Assembly: GCA_022826665.1 (NCBI GenBank) | Contig: JAJDUK010000076.1 | Location: 30,506-94,505, forward strand | Reading direction: 5' to 3' | DNA from: Alphaproteobacteria bacterium | GTDB lineage: Bacteria; Pseudomonadota; Alphaproteobacteria; UBA828 | DNA: 64,000 nucleotides | Part shown: positions 46,501 through 55,656 of the stretch, one piece after another | Numbering within the stretch: position 1 is the first letter of the stretch | How the letters are laid out: each line of letters starts with the position of its first letter | Translations under genes and position numbers: made by a program | The notes under the pieces: model-generated | The model's database searches: none | Told to the model about the DNA's origin: nothing | What the model saw: only the letters and a program-made list of their open reading frames with translations

Positions 46501-46974
46501 CTAAGCCTTCACGATCGTCACCTGGTGATCCACCGGAAAGTTGACTGAGCGGGCGACGAAGCAGTTGGCGTTGGCCTGCTCGTGCAGGCGCTCCGCGGCC
46601 TCGGCATCGCTCTCGGGCGTGATGGTCACGCGGGGCCTCAGTGTGACCCGCGTGAACTCGCCTTCGCCGCCGGGGGGATGGGTCTGCATCACGCCATCGG
46701 CCGAGTCTTCGTAGGCGGTGACCACGACGCCGGCGGCCGAACAGAGGTGCAGGTACCAGAGCATGTGACAGGCGGAGAGCGCCGCCACCAGCAGGTCTTC
46801 CGGATTGTGCCGGCTTGCATCGCCCCGATAGGCCGGGTCCGCCGATCCCCGGATTGTGGGCTTGCCGGCGCAGGCGATGTCGTAATCGCGCGTGTAGGCC
46901 TTGTAGCCGGCCGTGCCCTGGCCGCTGTTTCCTGTCCAGGTCGCCGTTGCGCTGTAACTGTGTTCCTGCGCCAT
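46501..46974 (-). CDS. OsmC family peroxiredoxin-like protein
   Basis: A 157-residue OsmC/Ohr-fold thiol peroxidase. The two family cysteines lie in LVAALSACHMLWYLHL and ANANCFVARSVN. The start MAQEHSYSATATWTGN (ATG 46974) is supported by AGGAG seven to eight bases upstream; the frame is open 19 codons further. Such proteins reduce organic hydroperoxides or fatty-acid peroxides. It is convergent with the efflux pump gene. Confidence 0.9.
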   Translation of the reverse strand: MAQEHSYSATATWTGNSGQGTAGYKAYTRDYDIACAGKPTIRGSADPAYRGDASRHNPEDLLVAALSACHMLWYLHLCSAAGVVVTAYEDSADGVMQTHPPGGEGEFTRVTLRPRVTITPESDAEAAERLHEQANANCFVARSVNFPVDHQVTIVKA

Positions 46975-47079
46975 GCCTTTCTCCTGCCTCCCCGACATCT
47001 GACCCGAAGATAGCGATGAAGTCCCGAACATGCGACGCCGGCCGATCGGTTGCCCGACCGGCTGGCGCTCAACACGTGT

Positions 47080-47640
47080 TCAGTAATCCTGCGTCGCGCT
47101 GAAATCCTGCTTTACGCTGACTTGCACGGTCGCGACCGCATCGGCCACGGGCTCGATGGTCTTGCGGCCTTCATCGTAGCCGATATCGTAGCGGTCGAGG
47201 CCGACGGACATGGACTCGCCGTTCAACTGCACCACTGCCGTCACGTAGTGGTCCTCGTACATGGTGGGTGCCACCATCGCCAGCACACGAACTTCCTCCG
47301 CGTGGCTCGCCACCTCGAAGGTGATCGACTTGCCCGGCGCGAGCAGGACGCCGGGGGGGCCGTCCATGCCGTGGGCGACCGCGGCCTCGTCGCCGATCGC
47401 CTCCGCGAGCATTCCGGGGTCTCCGGTCAGAATCTGGTGCTCCGCCTCCGGCGAGACGTAACGCTCGACGAAGATCTTGCCGTCTTCGGAGACAGGCGCC
47501 ACCAGCACCGGTGCCAGCAGCTCATCGTCCATGTTGTTCGTGACCGTGACCTCATAGGACATATGCGAAGACGCAAGGCTCACGCCGGTCGTCAGGCCAA
47601 CGACGGCAGCGAATGCCGTCAACCCAAAGAGGTATTTCAT
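47080..47640 (-). CDS. Spondin-domain secreted protein
   Basis: A 186-residue exported protein: signal peptide about 1-24 (MKYLFGLTAFAAVVGLTTGV, cleavage near SLASSH) and one spondin-N-like beta domain beginning YEVTVTNNMDDELLAPVLVAP, with LLAPGKSITFEV in the middle. In bacteria such proteins are poorly characterised periplasmic or surface proteins. GGAGGG precedes the ATG. It stands alone between osmC and the divergent ABC importer cluster. Confidence 0.82.
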   Translation of the reverse strand: MKYLFGLTAFAAVVGLTTGVSLASSHMSYEVTVTNNMDDELLAPVLVAPVSEDGKIFVERYVSPEAEHQILTGDPGMLAEAIGDEAAVAHGMDGPPGVLLAPGKSITFEVASHAEEVRVLAMVAPTMYEDHYVTAVVQLNGESMSVGLDRYDIGYDEGRKTIEPVADAVATVQVSVKQDFSATQDY

Positions 47641-47861
47641 GTGCTTACCCTCCTTCGGAGGCGGGTGGACGCGACGCGCTACTCCGCCTGTTTCGTGTCG
47701 CGCGGGGGAGTGAGTTCCTCCGCGCCTCCCCTTGCTGCTGAAGTGGGCGCTGCCCCCGCCCGTTACAACGGGCGCGCCAACCGTTATGACAATACGCGTT
47801 CCCCAATTGCGAACTGCTGCATAGCCGGGCAGACTCCCGCCGACAGCGCGGCGGCGAAAGG

Positions 47862-47878
47862 CTCTCGATTGTCGAGAG
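47862..47878. promoter_or_regulatory. Perfect inverted repeat upstream of the branched-chain-type importer
   Basis: CTCTCGA-TTG-TCGAGAG lies 74 bases before the binding-protein start in the 311-base divergent spacer (47641-47951). A 7-3-7 perfect repeat is a plausible repressor or activator operator; no poly-T follows, so a terminator is unlikely. The rest of the spacer holds no gene. Confidence 0.4.
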
Positions 47879-47951
47879 AGCGCTCGCGCGTGAGAGCGGA
47901 TGTCCTGCGCCGAGGCCGAAAGCCAGCGCGCACAGAGGGAGGAAAGCGACC

Positions 47952-49316
47952 ATGATCATCAGACGCCGTGGAACACGGAGAGAGGAAGGAGCGCGCAAGC
48001 GCTTCATCGCGAGCAGGCGCAACTTCATGAAGGGCGCCGGGCTCGCCGGTTTCGGCGCCGCCGCCATGTCGAGCGGCCTGCTCGCCGACATCAACGACGG
48101 CGTCCGCGCCGAAGGCGAGCCGATCCCGGTCGGCGGCTGCGTGCCGCTTACAGGCTGGGCCGCTGCCGACGGTCTCTCGTTCAAGAGCGGGCTCGAGCTC
48201 GCCTGCGAAGAGATCAACATGATGGGCGGCATCCTGGGCCGGCCGCTCGCGCCTGTCTTCGAAGACAGCAAGGAGCAGGGCGCCGACAACATTATCCCGG
48301 CGATGCAGCGCCTGCTCGACCGTCACGAGGTGCACGCCATCATCAACGGCTACAACACCGGCGCCGTGACGGCGGAATACGACACGATCGCCGATGCCGG
48401 GGTGCCCTATATCCACCACAACACCGACATCGTGCATCACGAGACGGTAGGCAGCGATCCCGAGCTCTACTTCAGTAACTTCATGGCCGACCCTGCCGAG
48501 TACTGGTACGGCGAGGGCTTCATGAAGTTCATCAGCGACCTCAACGACACCGGCAAGTGGGAGGCGCCCAACAGGAAGGTCGCCATCGTCACCGGCTCGC
48601 AGAACTACAGCGTGGTCATTGCCAACGCGATGCGCGATTCGGCGGAGAAATACGGTTGGGAGATCAGCCTCTACGAGACCGTGGTGGTGCCGATCTCCGA
48701 ATGGGGGCCGACGCTGCAGAAGATTCGCAACGACCCACCGGCGGCCATCGCGATCACCCATTGGGTGCCTCAGGATCTCGCGCAATTCATGATGCAGTTC
48801 GTGCCCAACCCGACGCCGAGCCTGGTCTACATGCAGTACGGCCCGCTGCTCGCGGCCTTCCGCGAGATCGGCAAGGAGGCCACCAACGGCGTGCTCTTCG
48901 CCACCGTGGTCGGCGCACTGCAGGACGAGATCGGCCAGGATTACTTCCAGCGCTTCAACTCTAAGTTCGGCGAAAGCGCGAGCCCGCTCACCGGCTCTCA
49001 GCCCTACGACTCCTGCCACTACTGGGCGATCGCGTCGGCGATGGCCGGTGGCACCGGGGCGCCTGGCGAGTTCGAGCAGAACGAGAAGGTGTGCGACCGC
49101 ATTCGCCGCAACATCTATCGCGGCGTGCAGGGGGCGACGGCGTTCGTGCTGCCCTACCAGGCGGCCCGGACCTATCCGACCGAGACCCGCGATGCGTCGC
49201 TCGGCATGCCTCACCAGTTCCTCCAGATCCAGAACCACCTGGAGCAGGGCAAGCTGATCGCGCCGGAACCTTACGAGACGGCCGCGTTCCAGATCCCGCC
49301 GTGGATTAGCGGCTAA
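47952..49316 (+). CDS. Tat-exported substrate-binding protein of a branched-chain/urea-type ABC importer
   Basis: A 454-residue type I periplasmic binding protein. The N-terminus carries an extended twin-arginine signal, SRRNFMKGAGLAGFGAAA at about 21-38, so export is probably by Tat, unusual for LivJ-like proteins. The mature part has VGGCVPLTGWAAADGLSF, ACEEINMMGGILGRPL and RVEVHAIINGYNTGAV-like blocks typical of Peripla_BP_6. GGGAGG precedes the ATG. It heads a five-gene run: binding protein, LivG, LivF, LivH, LivM. Ligand unknown: amino acid, amide or urea are all possible. Confidence 0.88.
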   Translation: MIIRRRGTRREEGARKRFIASRRNFMKGAGLAGFGAAAMSSGLLADINDGVRAEGEPIPVGGCVPLTGWAAADGLSFKSGLELACEEINMMGGILGRPLAPVFEDSKEQGADNIIPAMQRLLDRHEVHAIINGYNTGAVTAEYDTIADAGVPYIHHNTDIVHHETVGSDPELYFSNFMADPAEYWYGEGFMKFISDLNDTGKWEAPNRKVAIVTGSQNYSVVIANAMRDSAEKYGWEISLYETVVVPISEWGPTLQKIRNDPPAAIAITHWVPQDLAQFMMQFVPNPTPSLVYMQYGPLLAAFREIGKEATNGVLFATVVGALQDEIGQDYFQRFNSKFGESASPLTGSQPYDSCHYWAIASAMAGGTGAPGEFEQNEKVCDRIRRNIYRGVQGATAFVLPYQAARTYPTETRDASLGMPHQFLQIQNHLEQGKLIAPEPYETAAFQIPPWISG

Positions 49317-49324
49317 GTTCCGTC

Positions 49325-50149
49325 ATGGAGCGGACGGCATCCGAGCCGCTGCTCTCCTGCCAGGGCGTCGACAAGTATTTCGGCGCCCTGGCCGCCGTTC
49401 GCGATATGACCTTCGACGTCTTCCCGGGCGAGGCGCTCGGGATCGGCGGGCCGAACGGTGCCGGCAAGACGACACTGTTTGACGTCATCTCGGGCCTGAA
49501 CCCGGCGACCGCCGGCAGCATTACCTTCGACGGCAGGACCATTACGCGCGCAACACCGGACCGCACCTGCCAGCTCGGAATGGCGCGCACGTTTCAGCTA
49601 AACGCCGGTTTCGACACGCTCTCGGCACGCGAGAACACGCTGATTGCGGCGTATTTCGGCCGCCACAACAGGCTGGTCCCCGGGATGCGCTTCGACCGGG
49701 AGACCCAGAGACTCGCCGACGAGGCGATGGAGTTCGTCGGCCTCGACGAGGTCGCCCACGAAGCGACGCAGACGCTTCCCGTCTATCATCGCAAGCTCCT
49801 GATGGTGGCGGGCGCGCTCGCGACCCAGCCGAAGATGCTGCTGATGGACGAGCCGGTCGGTGGCCTCAACCCGCAGGAAATCGACGACGTGATGGCGCTC
49901 GTCCGGCGGCTCAAGGAACGCGGCCTCACCATCATGCTCATCGAGCACGTCATGCGCTTCCTGGTGCGGCTCTCGGACCGGGTGCTGATCATGCACCACG
50001 GCGAGAAGATCTTCGAAGGCTCGGCCTCCGGTCTCGTCTACGACAAGACCGTGGTCGACGTCTATCTGGGGGAGGGCTCGTCGCGGCGGCTCAGGCACCT
50101 GCTCGAAGATCAGCCGTCGCCCGACGAGGGCGCGCCGGGCGCCCCCTGA
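49325..50149 (+). CDS. Branched-chain-type ABC transporter ATPase (LivG-like)
   Basis: A 274-residue ATPase. Walker A is GGPNGAGKTT, the Q-loop region GMARTFQLNAGFDTLSAREN, Walker B MLLMDEPVGGLNP, H-loop MLIEHVMRF. The signature region is the degenerate LPVYHRKLLMVAGALATQP, in place of the usual LSYGQQ, a variation worth noting for this family. It begins 8 bases after the binding-protein gene and ends 18 before the LivF-like gene. Confidence 0.9.
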   Translation: MERTASEPLLSCQGVDKYFGALAAVRDMTFDVFPGEALGIGGPNGAGKTTLFDVISGLNPATAGSITFDGRTITRATPDRTCQLGMARTFQLNAGFDTLSARENTLIAAYFGRHNRLVPGMRFDRETQRLADEAMEFVGLDEVAHEATQTLPVYHRKLLMVAGALATQPKMLLMDEPVGGLNPQEIDDVMALVRRLKERGLTIMLIEHVMRFLVRLSDRVLIMHHGEKIFEGSASGLVYDKTVVDVYLGEGSSRRLRHLLEDQPSPDEGAPGAP

Positions 50150-50167
50150 GCGGCGCGTGAGGGGAGC

Positions 50168-50884
50168 ATGAGCGAGCCGTTGCTCGAGGTCGATTCGCTC
50201 GACGCCGGCTATCACGGCCAGCGCGTGCTGCGCGACATCTCGTTCGGGGTGCCCGACGGCGGCCTCATCACCATCATCGGGCCGAACGGCCACGGCAAGA
50301 CGACGCTGCTGCGCGCCGTCTCCGGCCTGATTCATCCGATGGCCGGCGAGATTCGTTTCGACGGCAAGGCGCTCGGCCGCGCGCGGGTGGACCAGATCGT
50401 GGCGCGCGGCATCGTGCACATCCCGCAGGGGGACATGATCTTCTCGGAGATGACGGTGCGCGACAATCTCCTGATGGGGGCCTACCTGCCCGTGCCCTTC
50501 CGCCAGGCCGACGCGAACCTGAAGGAGGTCTACGCACTGCTGCCCAGGCTCGAGGAGCGGGAGAGCCAGGTCGCGTCCACGCTCTCCGGCGGCGAGCGGC
50601 GAATGCTGGCGATCGGGCGCGGGATGATGACGGGCGGGCGCATTCTGCTGATCGACGAGCCATCGCTGGGCCTCGCCCCCATTGCGATCGACACCATCTA
50701 CGGCCTGATCCAGAAGCTCAAGGAAGCGGGCCGGACGATCCTTCTGGTGGAGGAGAACGCGAGCCGCGTCGCCGATCTCGCGGATCGCATCTACCTGCTC
50801 GACCACGGCGAATTCGTCTGGCAAGGCACCGCCAGTGAGCTCGACCTCCATGAGGAGATCGTCGAGACCTATCTCGGGGCCTGA
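50168..50884 (+). CDS. Branched-chain-type ABC transporter ATPase (LivF-like)
   Basis: A 238-residue ATPase with Walker A GPNGHGKTT, signature LSGGERRMLAIGR, Walker B ILLIDEPSLGLAP and H-loop LLVEENASRVADLADR. His replaces the common Ala in the Walker A loop. Pairs with the LivG-like subunit to form the motor heterodimer. GGGGAG precedes the ATG. Confidence 0.92.
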   Translation: MSEPLLEVDSLDAGYHGQRVLRDISFGVPDGGLITIIGPNGHGKTTLLRAVSGLIHPMAGEIRFDGKALGRARVDQIVARGIVHIPQGDMIFSEMTVRDNLLMGAYLPVPFRQADANLKEVYALLPRLEERESQVASTLSGGERRMLAIGRGMMTGGRILLIDEPSLGLAPIAIDTIYGLIQKLKEAGRTILLVEENASRVADLADRIYLLDHGEFVWQGTASELDLHEEIVETYLGA

Positions 50885-50893
50885 GGCAGCGCA

Positions 50894-51772
50894 GTGGAAA
50901 CCTTCGTCCAGATCCTGGTCAGCGGGCTCACGCTCGGCGCCATGTACGCCGCGAGCACCATCGGCCTCTCTCTGGTGTGGGGGGCGATGGGCGTGCTCAA
51001 CATGGCGCACGGCGCGCTGCTCACCATTGGCGGCTACGCCTCCTATTCGGCGGTGATCCACCTGGGCCTGCCGTGGTACCTCGGCCTGCCGGCGGCAATA
51101 ATCGTCAGCTTCATAGTGGGGCTCCTGATCTACCACATCATCTTCCGCTTCATGTACCGACACCCGGCGTTCGAGACCAACGTCATCATCGCGACCGTTG
51201 GCCTCGCCATCTTCCTCGAGCAGGTGACGCTGCTGATCTACGGCGCCTATCCGTTTCTCCAGCCCTTCTCCATCGAGGAAGGCTTCTTCGTCTCCGGCGT
51301 CTTCATCCGCTTCCAGAACGTGGTGATCCTGGTCCTCGCTGTCGTCACCATGCTGCTGGTCGCGGCGCTGCTCTCGCGCACCCGCATGGGCCGCGCCATC
51401 CGCGCGACGGCCCTGAATCGCGAGGCCGCCCAGCTCATGGGGGTCAATGTCGGGCGGGTCTTCGCCCAGGTGATGGGGATCGCCGGCGTCGTGGCCGCAA
51501 TCTCCGGCGTCATGCTGAGCTCGATCACCACGCTCGCGCCGACCATGGGTTACGACCCCATGCTCAAGGCCTTCATCATCTGCGTGATCGCGGGGCTCGG
51601 TAACGTGCCCGGCGCGCTCATCGCCGCCTTCGTCCTCGGCCTGTTCGAGTCCGTGGTGCAGTTCGCCGTCGGCGTTCGCTTCGGGTTTCCTGCGTTGCTG
51701 CTGCTGGTCATTATCGCGCTGATCTGGCGGCCCTACGGTGTGTTCGGGCGCCGTCAGGTGCGCCGCGTCTGA
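50894..51772 (+). CDS. Branched-chain-type ABC transporter permease (LivH-like)
   Basis: A 292-residue membrane protein with about eight hydrophobic segments. The start block FVQILVSGLTLGAMYAASTI and GLSLVWGAMGVLNMAHGALL are typical LivH, as is the coupling-helix region TRMGRAIRATALNREAAQLMG. GTG start 10 bases after the LivF gene. The stop overlaps livM by one base (TGATG). Confidence 0.92.
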   Translation: METFVQILVSGLTLGAMYAASTIGLSLVWGAMGVLNMAHGALLTIGGYASYSAVIHLGLPWYLGLPAAIIVSFIVGLLIYHIIFRFMYRHPAFETNVIIATVGLAIFLEQVTLLIYGAYPFLQPFSIEEGFFVSGVFIRFQNVVILVLAVVTMLLVAALLSRTRMGRAIRATALNREAAQLMGVNVGRVFAQVMGIAGVVAAISGVMLSSITTLAPTMGYDPMLKAFIICVIAGLGNVPGALIAAFVLGLFESVVQFAVGVRFGFPALLLLVIIALIWRPYGVFGRRQVRRV

Positions 51773-52842
51773 TGTTCGAGACGGGCCCCAACTGGCGGCG
51801 GGACGCCGCCTTCGGCGTGGTGCTGATCGCAGTGATGATCGCGATCCCGTTCCTCGGGCCGTCGCGTTATTTCATTGGGCAGCTCACGCTCTTCTTCATC
51901 TGGGCGACGGTGGTTTCCCAATGGAACCTGGTATTCGGCGTCGCCGGCATCTTCTCGCTGGCGCAAATGGCGATCTTCGCCTTCGGCGGCTTCGCGACCG
52001 GCATGATGGGGCTCTACCTCGGCATCTCGCTCTGGTTCGCGCTGGTGCTGGCCGGCGTCGGGTCGATCCTGTTCAGCATCATCATCGGACTCGCCTGCCT
52101 CAGACTGCGCGGGCCCTACGTGGCGCTGCTGACGCTCGCCATCGCCCAGGTGATGTACCTGCTCATCATCACCGACACCGCCTGCTTCTACATGGAGGGC
52201 GTGACCTGCCGTAATTTCACGGGCGGCACGCGTGGCCTTGCCAAGTTCGGCGACTTCGGCTTCCGCGAGATGCTCGGCCGCCGCGAGTACCTGAAGGGCG
52301 ACTATTACCTCTCGCTCTTCCTGCTCGTGCTGGCGACGGTGTTCTCCTTCGCCATCATTCGCAGCCCGCTGGGCTTCGCCTTTCGGGCGCTGCGTGATAA
52401 CCCGGAATACGGCGTGTCGCGCGGGCTCAACCGCTTCAAATATCAGCTCCTCGTGTTCGCCATGTCGGCCTTCTTTACCGGGCTCGCGGGCGGCGTCTTC
52501 GCCGGGCATTTCCGGGTTATCGGCGCCAATGTCCTCTCGCTGCCGCTGCTTCTCTTCCTGATCTCGATGATGGTGGTGGGCGGCCTCGGGCGGGCCTGGG
52601 GGCCGATCCTGGGTGCCGCGCTGGTAATGCTGGCGGACGAGGGGATGAAGGACTTCGTCGAGATCAGGAACATGGGCTACGGCGCGCTGATCGTCGCCAT
52701 CGTCGTGCTCCTGCCCCAAGGGGCCGCGGGCGGGCTGGAGCAGGTGTGGGAATGGGGGCGCCGGCAGGTGCTCGCGTTGTGGGGAGGTACCGGCCGCCTG
52801 GCTGCCCGGCGCGGCGCAGCCGGCGAAGAGCGGCGCGAGTGA
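51772..52842 (+). CDS. Branched-chain-type ABC transporter permease (LivM-like)
   Basis: A 356-residue permease with multiple membrane helices; WNLVFGVAGIFSLAQMAIFAFGGF and the coupling-helix block SPLGFAFRALRDNPEYGVSRG are LivM signatures. A central extramembrane insertion (CFYMEGVTCRNFTGGTRGL) fits the family. Starts within the LivH stop, so translational coupling is likely. The C-terminal 30 residues are basic and cytoplasmic. Confidence 0.92.
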   Translation: MFETGPNWRRDAAFGVVLIAVMIAIPFLGPSRYFIGQLTLFFIWATVVSQWNLVFGVAGIFSLAQMAIFAFGGFATGMMGLYLGISLWFALVLAGVGSILFSIIIGLACLRLRGPYVALLTLAIAQVMYLLIITDTACFYMEGVTCRNFTGGTRGLAKFGDFGFREMLGRREYLKGDYYLSLFLLVLATVFSFAIIRSPLGFAFRALRDNPEYGVSRGLNRFKYQLLVFAMSAFFTGLAGGVFAGHFRVIGANVLSLPLLLFLISMMVVGGLGRAWGPILGAALVMLADEGMKDFVEIRNMGYGALIVAIVVLLPQGAAGGLEQVWEWGRRQVLALWGGTGRLAARRGAAGEERRE

Positions 52843-52894
52843 GGGCCGGCGTCGGCATCGTCATCGTCGCCAACGTCCTCTAACCAACCACGGA

Positions 52895-53800
52895 ATGCGT
52901 GCAATGGTCGAGACGCCCAACGAGCCCATCGTCTACCTGAACGGAGACTTCGTGCCGCTCAGTGAGGCCAAGATCTCCGTGCTCGACCAGGGGTTCCTGC
53001 TCGGCGACGGGGTCTTCGACGTGGTCTCGGCCTGGCGCGGTTCGATCTTCAAGCTCGACGAGCACATCGAGCGCTTCTTCGATTCGCTGCGCGCGACGCG
53101 GCTGGAAACCACGATGACCCGCGACAACTGGCGGGCGGCGATCGTCCAGACCTGCCGGCGCAACGGGCTGCGCGACGCCAGCATCCGCTTCATCGTGACG
53201 CGGGGCGCGCCAAACGCGGTGGTCGCCGACCCGCGCGACTTCGAGCCGACGCGGATCGTCTGGGCCGCGCCCTATATCTTCCTCGCCGACGAGGAGACGC
53301 GGCGCACGGGGATTCGCCTTCACATCACCCATCTGCGGGCGTTCTCGCCGGACACGCTCGACGCCCGGTACAAATGCCTCGACCGGTTGCACTCGCAGAT
53401 GGCGCGGCTCGAAGCGCTGGAGGCCGGCTACGACGACGTGATCTGGCTCGACCAGGCCGGCTATGCCTGCGAGGGGCCGGCGTCGAACATCTTCGCGGTG
53501 AAGGACGGGGTGGTGCACACGCCGGGACGCAATGTGCTGCGCGGCATCACGCGCCAGACCTTCATCGAGCTTGCCAGAGACGCGGGGCTCCCGCTCAGGG
53601 AATGCGATCTCACCGCTTTCGATCTCTACGCCGCCGACGAGGTGTTTACCTGCAGCACCGCCGGTGGCGCCCTGGCGGTGCGCGAGATCGCCGGCCGCAG
53701 GCTGCCTCAGCCCTGCCCCGGCCCGGTCACCGAGCGGCTCGATCGGCTCTACTGGGCGCTAAGGGACTCAGGGGCCCACGGCACGCCCGTGTTCGATTGA
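52895..53800 (+). CDS. Class IV aminotransferase (branched-chain or D-amino-acid type)
   Basis: A 301-residue fold-type IV PLP enzyme. The PLP lysine is K160 (ARYKCLDRLHSQ), and VYLNGDFVPLSEAKISVLDQGFLLGDGVFD and CEGPASNIFAVKDG are characteristic. In-frame starts at 52895 and 52904 are both possible; neither has a strong ribosome site. It lies 52 bases after the importer permease on the same strand, so it may process an imported amino acid; transaminase of branched-chain amino acids, D-alanine, or 4-amino-4-deoxychorismate lyase are alternatives. Confidence 0.88.
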   Translation: MRAMVETPNEPIVYLNGDFVPLSEAKISVLDQGFLLGDGVFDVVSAWRGSIFKLDEHIERFFDSLRATRLETTMTRDNWRAAIVQTCRRNGLRDASIRFIVTRGAPNAVVADPRDFEPTRIVWAAPYIFLADEETRRTGIRLHITHLRAFSPDTLDARYKCLDRLHSQMARLEALEAGYDDVIWLDQAGYACEGPASNIFAVKDGVVHTPGRNVLRGITRQTFIELARDAGLPLRECDLTAFDLYAADEVFTCSTAGGALAVREIAGRRLPQPCPGPVTERLDRLYWALRDSGAHGTPVFD

Positions 53801-53803
53801 GCG

Positions 53804-54826
53804 TTACCGGCCGAATCGACTTGGGCCGCATGGAGGGGGTTCTGCATAGGGCCCCCGGTCGTAGAGCGCCGCCTCGAAGGCACGCAGGCGCTTATAGACC
53901 GAGATCAGCTCGACGATGACCGTCCAGCTATGAACGAGGTATTGGAACGAGCCCTCCACACGCCCGAAAGCACGGACGATCTGCTGCATCACACCGAGGG
54001 TGATGGTGCCGGCGACGATTGTGGGCGCGAGAACGATATAGGGAACAAGAACGCCGAACTGGAGATACGACCACTTCGCGATATCGAAGTACATGTAATG
54101 GAAAAATAGTCTGAAGTAGTTTCGCCTGACGTTGAAAAACAGTTCTCTCACCGTCGGTGGATCGGCGCGCTCTTCGTGGTCCTCGCCGTAAACCAGTTCC
54201 TTCCTGTAGGCGGCTTCCACCACCTGGTTGTTGAACTCCAATCCTGGAAGCCTGATGCCGACAACGGCGAGCACCGCCGTGCCGAACAGCGCAAAGATGA
54301 TGGCGGCGTAGACCAGCGCATGATCCAGCTCGCCGATCACCGGCACCACCTTGATCGACTTCGAGAGCTGCCAGAGAATCGGCAGGAAGGCGATCAGTGT
54401 CATGACGGAATCGAGCAGACGGCTGCCCAGGGATTCCATGATGATCGCGAAGCGGCGGGTATCTTCCTGGATGCGCTGGCTTGCGCCTTCTATGTGCCGC
54501 AGGCGCTCCCAGCGGTCCATGTAGAAGTTGTTCATCGCGTGGCGCCAGCGGAACACCCAGTGCTTAGTGAAGAAGCTGAGCATCACGGCGACGACAATGT
54601 AGATGCCAGCGATGCGACCGAAGGAGAGCAACAGCGTGTAGAACTCTTCGATGGTCATGCTGCCGGGTTCGCCCAGCGCCTTCTGGACGCCGTCGTAGAA
54701 TTCGCCGAACCATTCGTTGATTTGCACGTCGATCTGCACCTGATACCAGGTGCCGCCGATGATGATCGCCATGCCGCCCCAGGCCCAGAGCGCCCATTCG
54801 CGGGAAAGAAAGAAAGATCGAAACAT
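53804..54826 (-). CDS. BacA/SbmA-like peptide transporter
   Basis: A 340-residue inner-membrane protein of the SbmA/BacA family, which imports proline-rich peptides, bleomycin and related compounds using proton motive force and is needed for chronic host infection in rhizobia. The start SFFLSREWALWAWGG and IGGTWYQVQIDVQINEWFGEFYDGVQ, then WRHAMNNFYMDRW and EGASQRIQEDTRRF, fit the family. It is shorter than the roughly 400-residue E. coli SbmA. GGGAGG precedes ATG 54826. Upstream lies an unusually AT-rich spacer. Confidence 0.88.
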   Translation of the reverse strand: MFRSFFLSREWALWAWGGMAIIIGGTWYQVQIDVQINEWFGEFYDGVQKALGEPGSMTIEEFYTLLLSFGRIAGIYIVVAVMLSFFTKHWVFRWRHAMNNFYMDRWERLRHIEGASQRIQEDTRRFAIIMESLGSRLLDSVMTLIAFLPILWQLSKSIKVVPVIGELDHALVYAAIIFALFGTAVLAVVGIRLPGLEFNNQVVEAAYRKELVYGEDHEERADPPTVRELFFNVRRNYFRLFFHYMYFDIAKWSYLQFGVLVPYIVLAPTIVAGTITLGVMQQIVRAFGRVEGSFQYLVHSWTVIVELISVYKRLRAFEAALYDRGPYAEPPPCGPSRFGR

Positions 54827-55057
54827 GAAGCCTCCCGTGATCCTATGTCGGCCGCAAAAGCGTGATATGTCAAATTAACACTTTGTAATGTGATGGTGAT
54901 TCGTTATTTACTATCTGATTCTGTGCGATTTCTCATGAGAAATATAGATATATAGAAAAAACACACAGTGGTGTCATCTTTTATTTTCCAATCACAAAGT
55001 ATTGGGTGCTTTCTCTAGCAGAGGCGCGCGAGACACTGCCGATTGCGCCCGCGCCTT
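54827..55057. promoter_or_regulatory. AT-rich spacer with 16-base perfect palindrome upstream of the BacA-like gene
   Basis: About 54860-55010 is strikingly AT-rich against the surrounding high GC, with runs such as TATAGATATATAGAAAAAA. A perfect palindrome, ATTTCTCATGAGAAAT, occupies 54928-54943. This is probably the control region of the BacA-like gene (-), with an operator-like site about 100 bases before its ATG. No open frame of note lies within. Foreign origin of the spacer is possible. Confidence 0.5.
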
Positions 55058-55513
55058 TCAGCCCCAATAGTGGCCTGTGGTGGCGAGCACCAGGGTCACG
55101 ATGCCGAGGGCCAGGTTGACGGTGATGATCCAGCGAATGCCCTCGATCGCGCGGCCGGCGGCTGGCAGCGTTCCCGCATCCAGTGCCTTCAGGAAGCGGC
55201 GATAGGGGCCGACGAGAAGGTGCAGATAGAGCAGCGCCATCAGTACGCCGATGCCTTGCATCAGGTGTATCGACATGTCGATTGCGCCGAAGCCGCCGAG
55301 CTCGACCAGGATCATCGCGTGCCCGGTCGCGAGCAGCGCCAACACGGAGACGCCCACGGCCGGGAAGAAGCGCGCGAACACCCGGCGCCAGAGCGCGAGC
55401 CTGACCGCAGGCTCCAGCGGCCCGACCGCCGGCCGCAGCACGAGCAGGGCGAAGAACATACCGCCGACCCAGACGACGGCGCTCAGAACGTGGATCGTGA
55501 GAAGATAGGCCAT
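55058..55513 (-). CDS. CopD family membrane protein
   Basis: A 151-residue protein with four hydrophobic segments, beginning LLTIHVLSAVVWVGGMFFALLVLRPA, a standard CopD/DUF2269-like start whose HV and W residues are conserved in heme- or copper-related members. Later blocks are LLATGHAMILVELGG, SIHLMQGIGVLMALLYLHLLVG and a final TM segment. ATG 55513 is chosen by family; the frame is open upstream. A copper-uptake or cytochrome-like role is inferred from family only. Confidence 0.8.
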   Translation of the reverse strand: MAYLLTIHVLSAVVWVGGMFFALLVLRPAVGPLEPAVRLALWRRVFARFFPAVGVSVLALLATGHAMILVELGGFGAIDMSIHLMQGIGVLMALLYLHLLVGPYRRFLKALDAGTLPAAGRAIEGIRWIITVNLALGIVTLVLATTGHYWG

Positions 55514-55656
55514 GGTCGATCCTCGCTGGCTCCCAAGGGCACGTAACACGGGATCGCGGTGGAGGCCACGGTGAGCAAGTTACACGCCCGTAGATTGACA
55601 AGCGCGCGGGCAGCGCTATCTAATCCTCAGGAGTTCAGGCAGGGCCGACAATCGCC

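Noticed and set aside
54865..54890. CtrA-type TTAA-N7-TTAA site in the AT-rich spacer
   Set aside because: Only one TTAA half-site has acceptable spacing; the partner is GTAA at the wrong distance.
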